Source of the DNA: Verrucomicrobiota bacterium
GTDB taxonomy: Bacteria; Verrucomicrobiota; Verrucomicrobiia; Verrucomicrobiales; Verrucomicrobiaceae
Assembly (NCBI GenBank): GCA_023429545.1
Contig: JAEYUU010000165.1
Coordinates: 1-6,003, forward strand
DNA length: 6,003 bases
Direction: 5' to 3'
Shown piece after piece: positions 1-6,003 of the stretch; the first letter of the stretch is position 1; each line of letters starts with the position of its first letter. The translations under genes were made by a program, and so were the position numbers. Below the pieces are notes generated by a model. That model was not told the origin of the DNA. It saw only the letters and a program-made list of their open reading frames with translations, and searched no databases.

Positions 1-924
1 ACCCAGCGGGAGCTGCACCAGCCGGAAGGCCTGACCCAGCCAGGTCACCGGGCCGTCCTTGCTGACCAGGCAGGAGGCGAAGATGCTGCTCAGCATCACA
101 TTGATCTGCACAGCGCTGCCGGAGAGGACCGCCGGCCACATGAGGCTCAGCACCTTCCGCACCCCGCTGTCCTTCCAGCCGAAGTCAGGCCGGAATTTGA
201 ATCCCACCTTCCTCAGGGAAGGCAACTGCACGAGCAGCTGCAGCAAGCCGCCGGCCAGCGTGCCGATGGCGAAACCGATCAGCGCATCCTTGCCGAAGGT
301 GGGATCAATCCACCAGCCGACCAGGCCACCGACGACCATGGAGCCGATGTTGAAGAACGTGGACGACACCGCCGGCATGCCGAAGACGCGCTTCGCATTC
401 AGCATCGCCATCACCAGGGCTGCCAGGGATACCAGCAGGATGAAGGGATACATGATCTGCGCGAGATGCACCGTGTACTCGATCTTCTCCGGTGTCTCCG
501 TGACCCAACCCGGGCTCAGCAGGCGGATGATGAAGGGCGCCAGCAGGATGCCGAACACCGAGATGATCGACATGAAGACCGCGGCCAGCGTGAGCATCTT
601 CCGCGCAAGCTGCCAGGCGGACTCATCGCCCTCCGACTGCATCTTCTTCGAGAACGTGGTCACGAAAGCCGTGGAGAGCGCGCCTTCGGCAAAGAGATCG
701 CGCAGCAGGTTAGGCGTGCGGAAGGCCTGGTTGAAGCAGTCCAGCCATTTCCGGTTGTCTCCGGCAAAGAGCGCCGCGAGCAGCATCTCACGCACCAGGC
801 CCAGGATGCGGCTGCTGAAAATCGCGATGGTGACGATGCCGAAGGCCCGGGTATTCACGCGACCCTCGGCTCCGGCACTTGCGGTGGCGGCTTCCTTCTT
901 GTTGGCTTCCGTCTCCTCGCTCAT
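1..924 (-). CDS. murJ: Lipid II flippase MurJ (MviN family), 3' end cut by window edge
   Basis: This is the N-terminal 308 codons of a polytopic inner-membrane protein of the MurJ/MviN family (MOP superfamily). The family moves undecaprenyl-linked lipid II from the cytoplasmic to the periplasmic face for peptidoglycan synthesis. The hallmark NLLRDLFAEGALSTAF lies at residues 72-87. The first helix carries SRILGLVRE (37-46), whose R39 and R45 match by eye the functional arginines R18 and R24 of E. coli MurJ. D62 matches D39, R75 lies in the R52 region, and R301 in FRLVQLPLG matches R270. Hydrophobic segments recur at about 28-52, 110-135, 157-176, 188-206, 214-234 and 262-285. Full-length family members have about 500 residues, so roughly 200 are missing. 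The first 25 or so residues form a charged Glu/Lys/Ala-rich extension not present in E. coli MurJ. The ATG at 924 lies 9 nt after the sua5 stop, with only a weak GGTAGG-like ribosome binding site overlapping that stop, so translational coupling is likely. The identity is secure. Confidence 0.95.
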   Translation of the reverse strand, partial: MSEETEANKKEAATASAGAEGRVNTRAFGIVTIAIFSSRILGLVREMLLAALFAGDNRKWLDCFNQAFRTPNLLRDLFAEGALSTAFVTTFSKKMQSEGDESAWQLARKMLTLAAVFMSIISVFGILLAPFIIRLLSPGWVTETPEKIEYTVHLAQIMYPFILLVSLAALVMAMLNAKRVFGMPAVSSTFFNIGSMVVGGLVGWWIDPTFGKDALIGFAIGTLAGGLLQLLVQLPSLRKVGFKFRPDFGWKDSGVRKVLSLMWPAVLSGSAVQINVMLSSIFASCLVSKDGPVTWLGQAFRLVQLPLG

Positions 925-933
925 GCAGCAGGC

Positions 934-1965
934 CTACCGTTTCACTGAAGCGCGCCGCAGACGGTCCATGACGGCAAGGCCGACTCCCTGGGTGGGCACC
1001 GGCTCGGCGATGATTTCATCCGCGCCCACCTTGTCCAGCTCGCGCAGCGCGTAGAAAAGCCGCACCGCAGCCTCCACCAGCTTGCCTTTGCCGGGGCTCA
1101 GGACGTGCACGCCCTTCCACTCGGTGAGATCCACGTAACCGTCGTCGGCATCACCGCGGTAACTCAGCAGCGCGTAGGTCTTGCCTTCCTCCGGGATGAA
1201 ATCCTCCGGCGACTCCAGCAGGCGCAGCGGGGTGCGCGGCGCGTAGTGGCTTTCCAGAAGGCCGGGCGCCTCGGGCTTGTTCTCCTGTTTCAGGTTTTTC
1301 AGCAGCACCACCACGCCGTACGGCTTCAGGTCGTCCTGGGTGATCGGACCCGGTCGCATGATGATGATGCGCGGCTTCGGGGTAGAGGCCTCGATCCGGA
1401 TGATGGTGCTCTCCACGCCGTGAAGCGAAGCGCCGTCATCAAGAATCAGGGGAATGCGACCATCCAGCTCGGCCTTCACCGCAAGGGCTGAGGTCGGACT
1501 GATGGAGCCAAACTTGTTTGCGCTGGGCGCGGCGAGGGGCCGGTCCAGGGTACGCGCCACCTTGTTGAACACGCGGTTCATGCTCGTCCGCACCGCCACG
1601 GTGGGGAGGCCGGCGGTCACGATGTCCGGCACACAGGCCTTCTTGGGCAAAATGATGGTCAGCGGTCCCGGCCAGAACTTCTCTGCCAGCTTCTTCACCA
1701 CCGGCAGGATGTCCTCCGGCACGTCCGCCACGTCTTCCAGGTCCTTCTTGTGCGGCAGATGCACGATGAGCGGGTCGAACGACGGCCGTTCCTTCACCTC
1801 GAAGATCTTCGCCACCGCCGAGGCGTTCAGCGCATCCGCTGCCAGGCCATAGACCGTCTCCGTGGGCAGCGCCACCACCTCACCCGCCTGCAGCAGGTTC
1901 ACCGCCTCCGCCACCGCCTGGACATAGGCCTGGGGCTCATCGGTATGGAGGATGCGGGTGTTCAT
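934..1965 (-). CDS. sua5: Threonylcarbamoyl-AMP synthase, long Sua5 form (YrdC domain plus Sua5 domain)
   Basis: This 343-residue cytoplasmic enzyme condenses threonine, bicarbonate and ATP to threonylcarbamoyl-AMP, the donor for t6A37 on ANN-decoding tRNAs. The TsaD complex then transfers the group. The YrdC domain covers about residues 10-205. It shows PTETVYGLAADA (34-45), the K-x-R element K58-E-R60 followed by FDPLIVHL, FWPGPLTIILPK (97-108), TVAVR (122-126) and SAN (148-150). A linker with APGLLESHYAP (233-243) leads to the C-terminal Sua5 domain (about 245-343), which ends in ELDKVGADEI and DRLRRAS. The length fits Sua5 (about 330-350) rather than the short TsaC/YrdC form (about 190-200). 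I chose the ATG at 1965 because homology begins just after it. An in-frame GTG at 1986 would add seven residues, and neither start has a clear Shine-Dalgarno. It probably heads a transcript with murJ. Confidence 0.95.
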   Translation of the reverse strand: MNTRILHTDEPQAYVQAVAEAVNLLQAGEVVALPTETVYGLAADALNASAVAKIFEVKERPSFDPLIVHLPHKKDLEDVADVPEDILPVVKKLAEKFWPGPLTIILPKKACVPDIVTAGLPTVAVRTSMNRVFNKVARTLDRPLAAPSANKFGSISPTSALAVKAELDGRIPLILDDGASLHGVESTIIRIEASTPKPRIIIMRPGPITQDDLKPYGVVVLLKNLKQENKPEAPGLLESHYAPRTPLRLLESPEDFIPEEGKTYALLSYRGDADDGYVDLTEWKGVHVLSPGKGKLVEAAVRLFYALRELDKVGADEIIAEPVPTQGVGLAVMDRLRRASVKR

Positions 1966-2071
1966 GGGGCGCGGACAGTGCGCCACAGGGGCGGGGGAGT
2001 CAAATGGGGGATGGCAGTGGCAAGGAGGGCCTCTCTGAGGGTGACAACGGTGCGTGCACTTCGGGATCTCC

Positions 2072-2089
2072 GAATGGTTGCGGCCATTC
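2072..2089. repeat. Small perfect inverted repeat between sua5 and the BNR gene
   Basis: GAATGG (2072-2077) pairs with CCATTC (2084-2089) across a 6-nt loop. It sits in the 190-bp divergent intergenic stretch, about 105 nt upstream of the sua5 start and 65 nt upstream of the BNR gene start. It has no T-run, so it is not an intrinsic terminator. It could be an operator or leader structure, but a 6-bp stem in GC-rich DNA can arise by chance. I see no convincing -35/-10 pair on either strand in the rest of this stretch. Confidence 0.3.
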
Positions 2090-2155
2090 CTCGGGGAAGC
2101 TTCGCTGCTTGAGGGGCGCCGATCGTCTTCTCCGACTGCAAGGTCTGCTGGCTGT

Positions 2156-3325
2156 ATGCGGTTTAGTGGTGTGATGCACGCTCACAGTCTTTCATTAATA
2201 CTGTTGCTGCTGATTCCATCGGCACACTTGCCGGCCGCAGAGGCCGTGCAGGTGCTTGCAGCTCCGGAACAAGGCATCCAGCCACGAGCCTTGGTGGATA
2301 CCAAAGGGGTGCTGCACCTGGTGTGGTATGCGGGCAGTGCCAAAGGCGGGAACCTGTTTCACGCGACGCGTCTGGAGAACAAGACCTGGAGCACGCCCGT
2401 GAGAGTGAACAGCATTGCGGACAGCGCGGTGGCTGCGGGCACAATCCGCGGCGCCCAAGTGGCCATCGGACGGGATGGGTGCCTCCATGTGGTGTGGAAC
2501 GGCTTCGATGCAAACGCTCCAAAAGGCACACCTCTACCGCTCTACTACACGCGTTCGTTGGACGGGGGAAACACCTTCGAACCGCAGCGCGCGGTGTCCG
2601 GCGACTGGCCCCTCGATGGTGGCGGTGCCGTGGCGGCTGACCCACAGGGCAAGGTCCATGTGCTCTGGCATGCCGGACCCCACGGGGAAGGGGAGACCGC
2701 GAGACGCATCTTCATCCGCACCTCGGAAGACGATGGCAGAACGTTTGGTGCGGAGCGTGCCATTTCACCAGAAGGCATGGGCGTCTGCGCCTGCTGCGCC
2801 ATGCAGGCGCTCGCGACACGTTCCGGTGCGGTGCATGTGCTCTACCGCTCTGCGACCGACGGCGGCAGGAGCCGCGACATCGCCACGCTCACTTCTCAAG
2901 ATGGTGGAAAAACCTTTTCTCATGCCGTGGTGGACCCGTGGCGCATCAATGGATGCCCCATGAGCAGCATGAGCCTCGTGGAGCTGCGCGATGGCTCCGT
3001 CGCCGGCGCTTGGGAACGCGAAGGGCAAATCCACGCCTCCCGCTTCGACACCGCCGGCGCGATGATGGGCCCGCTGTCCTCCACTTCGGTCAAAGGATCG
3101 CCCGGGAAGGGTCAACGCAAGCATCCCGTCCTTGCCGTCGCCAACGGCCGTATCCTGATGCTCTGGGCTGAGGGCACTGCCTGGAACAAAGGCGGCGCGC
3201 TGGCGTGGCAGGTGTTCACTGAGGAGCTCAAGCCCACCGATGAGAGCGGGGCCGCTGGGGACGTGCCGGTATGGAGTTTTGGAAGTGTAACGGTGGTGAA
3301 GAACAACTTTGTCATTGTCCGCTAA
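2156..3325 (+). CDS. Exported BNR/Asp-box repeat protein, sialidase-like six-repeat beta-propeller
   Basis: This is a 389-residue predicted secreted protein of unknown substrate. A hydrophobic signal-peptide core (about residues 11-20) ends in SAHLPAAEA, with a plausible signal peptidase I site near residue 30. Three Asp boxes (S-x-D-x-G-x-T-F) start at S134, S190 and S247. A second repeat, a beta-strand of the type G-x-[VL]-H-[VL]-[VL]-W, recurs six times near residues 51, 108, 165, 224, 280 and 331. The period of 51-59 residues fits a six-bladed propeller. CACC (211-214), RDI (240-242) and W-R-I-N-G-C-P-M (262-269) resemble a cysteine-bearing subgroup of proteins annotated as exo-alpha-sialidase; this is from memory. 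I do not see the arginine triad or FRIP motif of true sialidases, so the enzyme activity is doubtful. The ATG at 2156 gives an arginine in the n-region and a weak AAGGT 11 nt upstream. ATG 2174 is an alternative, and the frame is open back to 2054. Its 3' end overlaps the convergent gene by 4 nt. Confidence 0.85.
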   Translation: MRFSGVMHAHSLSLILLLLIPSAHLPAAEAVQVLAAPEQGIQPRALVDTKGVLHLVWYAGSAKGGNLFHATRLENKTWSTPVRVNSIADSAVAAGTIRGAQVAIGRDGCLHVVWNGFDANAPKGTPLPLYYTRSLDGGNTFEPQRAVSGDWPLDGGGAVAADPQGKVHVLWHAGPHGEGETARRIFIRTSEDDGRTFGAERAISPEGMGVCACCAMQALATRSGAVHVLYRSATDGGRSRDIATLTSQDGGKTFSHAVVDPWRINGCPMSSMSLVELRDGSVAGAWEREGQIHASRFDTAGAMMGPLSSTSVKGSPGKGQRKHPVLAVANGRILMLWAEGTAWNKGGALAWQVFTEELKPTDESGAAGDVPVWSFGSVTVVKNNFVIVR

Positions 3326-4521
3326 CACTGGGAGCGGCGCACCCAGCGGCGAAGATCCGCCTCGCACGCGGGATTCTCCAGGACGAGGCGGTAGGCGCTC
3401 ATGAGGTTCGTGGCGAAGGCATGAACCGTGCCCCAGATGTAGAGGCGGAATTTGCGGTACAGTTCCACCCCCCACCGGTCGACGATGGTCGCCCGAGCGC
3501 GTTCCAGATTCTCCGCCCAGCATCTCGCGGTACGTTCGTAGTTCAACCGATCGTTGTGCAGGGCAAGGAGTTCGAAGGGGGAGCGCTCGATCTCCGCGAC
3601 GTATTCCGCCATGCACATGGGAGTGGGGTTTCCCGGGTAGATGTGACGGTAGATGAAGGAGGAGAACGAAAACTTTTCCCGCGCTGCACTGGCATCGAGG
3701 TAGAGCCTGCCACCGGGCTTCAAGAGGCGGTGGCAGTGCTCGAGAGTACGCCGGTAGTCCGGCAGATGCTCAGTGACACCGAGGTTCACGATGGCGTCAT
3801 ACGGCTGGTCGCTCTGGTGTTCGTAGAAGTGCTCTAAAAGCACCTTGCATGGCAGCTTCTGTTCCTCAATGAGCCGCTCCATGAACTTCTGCGATTCCTG
3901 GGAGATGGTCAGGGAAGTAACCCGCATACCCTGACGCCCCGCGTGTTCCGTGAAGGCGCCCCAGCCACCGCCGATGTCCAGAATGCGCTGTCCCGGGCTG
4001 GCCTGACAGCTCTCCAGGGCAAACTGCAGCTTCCGTGTCATGCCTTCCTCCAGGGACTCGTCCTCGCTTTGAAAAACTGCCTGCGAATAGCACCGATGGC
4101 GACTGTCCAGGAAGAGCAGATAGAATTCCTGATCCCAATCATAGTGATGGGCAATCCACTTCTTGTCCCGATTCACCTGTCCAAAAAGCAGGGGCTGAAG
4201 GCGCACCCACCAAAGCTGCCACAGCGGGTGTCTGTCGGTCAGGGCATTGCGCAAGGAGTACATCGCGGGCAGATCCCCCTCCAGGTCAAGATCTCCGGCA
4301 ACGTATGCTTCGGCTATGGCAGCTTCATCCCGCGTGGTGATCGCGGAAAGACCCTTCTGGTTGTTCACCGTGATGGCGAATACGGGCACTCCCTCCCCAA
4401 ACTGGCGCACAGGAAGGCTCGGCAGGCGCAGTTCGAACGCTGCCAGTCCGGACAACTGGTGGCAGATCTTGTCAAAAAAACGAACCACCTTCGTCTCAAG
4501 GCGAGATGACGATCGCTTCAT
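3322..4521 (-). CDS. Cyclopropane-fatty-acyl-phospholipid synthase-like SAM methyltransferase
   Basis: This 399-residue protein has the two-part layout of CFA synthases, which transfer a methylene from SAM to unsaturated acyl chains of membrane phospholipids. The N-terminal lipid-binding-type domain contains EAYVAGDLDLEGDL (71-84). The linker has HHYDWDQEFYLLFLD (125-139) and YSQAVF (145-150). The Rossmann SAM site is LDIGGGWGAF (181-190), followed by VTSLTISQES (201-210). TEH (250-252) matches the catalytic-loop E-H, LLKPGGRLYLDAS follows at 266-278, YRHIYPGN lies at 291-298, and Y328 matches Y317 of E. coli Cfa. Two bicarbonate ligands appear replaced: Cys139 of E. coli aligns with Q147, and His266 with D276. 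It could therefore be a related fatty-acid methyltransferase rather than a true cyclopropane synthase. The length is near the family norm (about 380-420). The ATG at 4521 is fixed by a strong Shine-Dalgarno. It is transcribed divergently from the metal ATPase gene. Confidence 0.88.
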   Translation of the reverse strand: MKRSSSRLETKVVRFFDKICHQLSGLAAFELRLPSLPVRQFGEGVPVFAITVNNQKGLSAITTRDEAAIAEAYVAGDLDLEGDLPAMYSLRNALTDRHPLWQLWWVRLQPLLFGQVNRDKKWIAHHYDWDQEFYLLFLDSRHRCYSQAVFQSEDESLEEGMTRKLQFALESCQASPGQRILDIGGGWGAFTEHAGRQGMRVTSLTISQESQKFMERLIEEQKLPCKVLLEHFYEHQSDQPYDAIVNLGVTEHLPDYRRTLEHCHRLLKPGGRLYLDASAAREKFSFSSFIYRHIYPGNPTPMCMAEYVAEIERSPFELLALHNDRLNYERTARCWAENLERARATIVDRWGVELYRKFRLYIWGTVHAFATNLMSAYRLVLENPACEADLRRWVRRSQC

Positions 4522-4532
4522 CGGTGTGTTTT

Positions 4533-4542
4533 CCCCTCCTTT
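4533..4542 (-). promoter_or_regulatory. Strong Shine-Dalgarno of the methyltransferase gene
   Basis: On the minus strand this reads AAAGGAGGGG, ending 11 nt before the ATG at 4521. It is close to a full anti-16S match and fixes that start. It is the only strong Shine-Dalgarno in the window; the other four starts have weak or no such site. Confidence 0.85.
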
Positions 4543-4547
4543 GGATT

Positions 4548-4577
4548 AATCAAGCCAGAGCGGGACACGCGTGTCAA
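4548..4577 (-). promoter_or_regulatory. Candidate sigma-70-type promoter of the methyltransferase gene
   Basis: On the minus strand a perfect TTGACA (4572-4577) is followed after 18 nt by TTGATT (4548-4553). TTGATT matches the -10 consensus TATAAT at three positions. A 21-nt spacer would give ATTAAT, a better hexamer at a worse distance. A start just downstream would leave a leader of about 20 nt containing the ribosome binding site. The -35 is convincing and the -10 is weak. The -35 overlaps a perfect palindrome, so repression at this point is plausible. Confidence 0.4.
4564..4575. promoter_or_regulatory. Perfect 12-bp palindrome, possible operator
   Basis: GACACGCGTGTC is its own reverse complement and overlaps the TTGACA box of the methyltransferase gene. 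It is flanked by direct copies of AGAGCGG (4557-4563 and 4577-4583). A dimeric regulator bound here would cover the -35 box. No regulator gene is in the window, so the assignment rests only on symmetry and position. Confidence 0.4.
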
Positions 4578-4631
4578 GAGCGGTTCTTGAGCGTCCGGCG
4601 GGCACCCAAGCCGCAACCAGGAAGGGGAAAA

Positions 4632-4655
4632 GAACTCCGTTACGAACTCTGTTAG
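4632..4655. repeat. Two tandem 12-bp direct repeats upstream of the ATPase gene
   Basis: GAACTCCGTTAC (4632-4643) is followed directly by GAACTCTGTTAG (4644-4655), with 10 of 12 positions identical. The pair lies 91-114 nt upstream of the ATPase ATG. Tandem direct repeats about one helical turn apart are a common layout for activator or response-regulator boxes, but that role is inferred here. Confidence 0.4.
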
Positions 4656-4679
4656 CAGGCCCTGACGACGAAAAAATCC

Positions 4680-4717
4680 GACGATTTCTCACCGAATCCG
4701 GAGAGAAGGTGATCGTC
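4680..4717 (+). other. Bulged hairpin in the likely 5' leader of the metal ATPase gene
   Basis: GACGAT (4680-4685) pairs with ATCGTC (4712-4717), and CACC (4690-4693) pairs with GGTG (4708-4711). This gives 10 bp interrupted by a 4-nt bulge (TTCT), with a 14-nt loop. A run of five T (4723-4727) follows 5 nt after the stem, and the ATPase ATG is 28 nt downstream. The gap between stem and T-run makes it a poor intrinsic terminator. It could be a leader attenuator-like element or a bipartite operator. Confidence 0.3.
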
Positions 4718-4745
4718 CGCGCTTTTTCTGCGACTATCTGCCCAC

Positions 4746-6003
4746 ATGATGGATCCCGCTCCCTCCAGTCTCAAGCGACGCACTTCCAAAGACATGCTGG
4801 TCGCTCTGTGGCAACGCAAGAACATCCTCATCGCCCTGTTCGCTGTCGCGGCGATCACAGCCCATCTTCTGCTACGTTTCGCCTTTCATCAGGAACCTGC
4901 TGCCAGCCACATTCCATTGCTCGCGGCCCTGGCGCTCGGTGGCATTCCGCTCGTCGCCGAGTTGCTTCGCAAATTTTTTCGACGGGAATTTGGCTCCGAT
5001 CTGCTGGCGGGAATCTCCATCGTTACCTCCGTCCTGTTGGGTGAATACCTTGCCGGGGCCATCGTGGTATTGATGCTTTCAGGCGGGGAGGCACTCGAGA
5101 ACTACGCGGTACGGAATGCCTCCTCCGTGTTGCGCGCCCTGGCGAAACGGATGCCATCCATCGCACATCGAAAACAAGACTCCACCATCCTTGATGTCGC
5201 CCTGGACGATGTTGCGGTGGGCGATACGCTGGTGGTATATCCTCACGACATCTGCCCCGTGGATGGCACGGTGATTGAGGGTCACGGTGTGATGAACGAG
5301 GCGTTTCTGACCGGTGAGCCGTTTGAGATCACCAAGGCGCCTGGCTCCACCGTCATTTCCGGCGCGGTCAACGGAAACTCCGCGCTGACCATCATTGCCT
5401 CCCGACTGGCCGTGGACTCCCGCTACGCCAAGATCGTCGCGGTGATGCGTGAGTCCGAGCAGAACCAGCCCCGCCTGCGACGGCTCGGAGATCAGCTGGG
5501 AGCATTCTACACGCCGGTGGCGGTGATGATCGCCATCCTGGCGTGGTTCCTCAGCGGTGAGGCGATTCGTTTCCTGGCAGTGCTGGTGGTAGCCACGCCC
5601 TGCCCATTGCTGATCGCGATTCCAGTCTCGATCATCGGCTCCATTTCGCTGGCGGCGCGCCGGTCGATCATCATCAAAAACGCCGCGGTTCTGGAGCAGA
5701 TCTCGAGCTGCCGCACCGCGATTTTCGACAAGACGGGTACGCTGACCTATGGCGAACCGAAGCTCACCGAGCAGCTCATCGCTCCGGGCTTTGAGCAAAA
5801 GGAGGTGCTGGTACTCGCCGCCAGCCTTGAACGGTATTCCAAACACCCCCTCGCCCGAGCCATTCTCGCCCAGGCGAAGCTGGAACAACTTGCCCTGCAA
5901 CAGGCCACCCAAGTAGGGGAACCTCCCGGTCAGGGTTTGCGTGGCACCGTGTCAGGTCGTCAGGTGCAGATCACCAGCCGCGGCAAGCTGGCTGCGCAGA
6001 AGG
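4746..6003 (+). CDS. P1B-type (heavy-metal) P-type ATPase with TPCP motif, 3' end cut by window edge
   Basis: The first 419 codons of an inner-membrane ATPase that couples ATP hydrolysis to metal-ion export are visible. There is no N-terminal HMA or His-rich metal-binding domain. About 25 basic residues lead into hydrophobic segments near 26-46, 56-74, 85-97 and 98-112. The actuator domain carries TGE (189-191). Helices at about 255-270 and 274-300 follow, the second holding T284-P-C-P287 in the metal-site position. The phosphorylation motif DKTGT starts at D328. The N-domain shows H367-P368 and the G395-Q-G397 motif, both typical of P1B pumps. Zn/Cd and Cu pumps usually have CPC and Co/Fe-type pumps SPC; TPC is reported for P1B-5-like and uncharacterised groups. 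The substrate cannot be named. About 200-250 residues are missing, including the hinge aspartates and the last helices. The start is ATG 4746 (ATG 4749 is possible); an in-frame stop at 4710 limits extension, and no Shine-Dalgarno is evident. Confidence 0.9.
   Translation, partial: MMDPAPSSLKRRTSKDMLVALWQRKNILIALFAVAAITAHLLLRFAFHQEPAASHIPLLAALALGGIPLVAELLRKFFRREFGSDLLAGISIVTSVLLGEYLAGAIVVLMLSGGEALENYAVRNASSVLRALAKRMPSIAHRKQDSTILDVALDDVAVGDTLVVYPHDICPVDGTVIEGHGVMNEAFLTGEPFEITKAPGSTVISGAVNGNSALTIIASRLAVDSRYAKIVAVMRESEQNQPRLRRLGDQLGAFYTPVAVMIAILAWFLSGEAIRFLAVLVVATPCPLLIAIPVSIIGSISLAARRSIIIKNAAVLEQISSCRTAIFDKTGTLTYGEPKLTEQLIAPGFEQKEVLVLAASLERYSKHPLARAILAQAKLEQLALQQATQVGEPPGQGLRGTVSGRQVQITSRGKLAAQK

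Noticed and set aside
59..1054. Long plus-strand open frame (331 codons) opposite murJ and the end of sua5
   Set aside because: It is antisense to clear family motifs, is rich in Ser/Arg/Pro/Met of no recognisable family, and spans two real genes; it is a GC-rich shadow.
2054..2155. Upstream extension of the BNR gene by 34 codons to ATG 2054
   Set aside because: It would bury the signal peptide behind a non-hydrophobic, charged segment. Starts at 2156 or 2174 place the signal peptide at the N-terminus.
3328..3346. Inverted repeat CTGGG/CCCAG after the BNR stop as a terminator
   Set aside because: It has only a 5-bp stem with a 9-nt loop and no T-run, and it lies inside the methyltransferase coding region.
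2765..3616. Minus-strand open frame (283 codons) across the convergent junction
   Set aside because: It overlaps both the BNR gene and the methyltransferase gene in the wrong frames, and its composition is Arg/His/Gly-rich with no domain signal.
4571..5044. Plus-strand open frame (157 codons) starting in the divergent region
   Set aside because: Its first 58 codons look mildly protein-like, but it then runs out of frame through about 300 nt of the ATPase. No ribosome binding site supports it and its start falls inside the palindrome. A short gene here is not supported.
5079..5912. Minus-strand open frame (277 codons) opposite the ATPase
   Set aside because: It lies wholly within the ATPase coding region on the other strand, including DKTGT and TPCP, and its translation looks like no known family.

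Overview
This window of about 6 kb is GC-rich and densely coding. It carries five protein genes, two of them cut by the window edges. There are no RNA genes, CRISPR arrays, transposases or other signs of mobile DNA. The gene content (a lipid II flippase, a long-form Sua5 protein, a secreted six-repeat BNR/Asp-box protein, a CFA-synthase-like methyltransferase and a P1B-type metal ATPase) points to a free-living Gram-negative-type bacterium. Verrucomicrobiota or a PVC relative fits the GC content, the mostly weak Shine-Dalgarno signals and the secreted propeller protein. This is an inference; no phylogenetic marker is present.

Left block (1-1965, minus strand): sua5 is followed after 9 nt by murJ, which runs off the left edge. 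Sua5 makes threonylcarbamoyl-AMP for the t6A modification of tRNAs reading ANN codons. MurJ flips lipid II for peptidoglycan synthesis. The spacing suggests one housekeeping transcript. A 190-bp divergent intergenic stretch (1966-2155) separates it from the next gene.

Middle block (2156-4521): a plus-strand gene for an exported BNR-repeat propeller protein converges on a minus-strand gene for a cyclopropane-fatty-acid-synthase-like methyltransferase. The two overlap by 4 nt, with stop codons interlocked in CTAA. By motif alignment from memory, the methyltransferase lacks two of the residues that bind bicarbonate in canonical CFA synthases. It may therefore not be a plain cyclopropane synthase.

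Right block (4522-6003): a 224-bp divergent regulatory region separates the methyltransferase from a P1B-type metal-transporting ATPase that runs off the right edge. The ATPase has a TPCP transmembrane motif and no N-terminal HMA domain. This region is the most structured non-coding DNA in the window. It holds a strong ribosome binding site and a TTGACA -35 box for the methyltransferase. It also has a perfect 12-bp palindrome overlapping that box, a 12-bp imperfect tandem repeat, and a bulged hairpin just upstream of the ATPase start.

I found no clear new multi-gene system. The items most worth a second look are the altered active site of the methyltransferase, the cysteine-bearing BNR protein, the TPC-type ATPase and the structured divergent promoter region.
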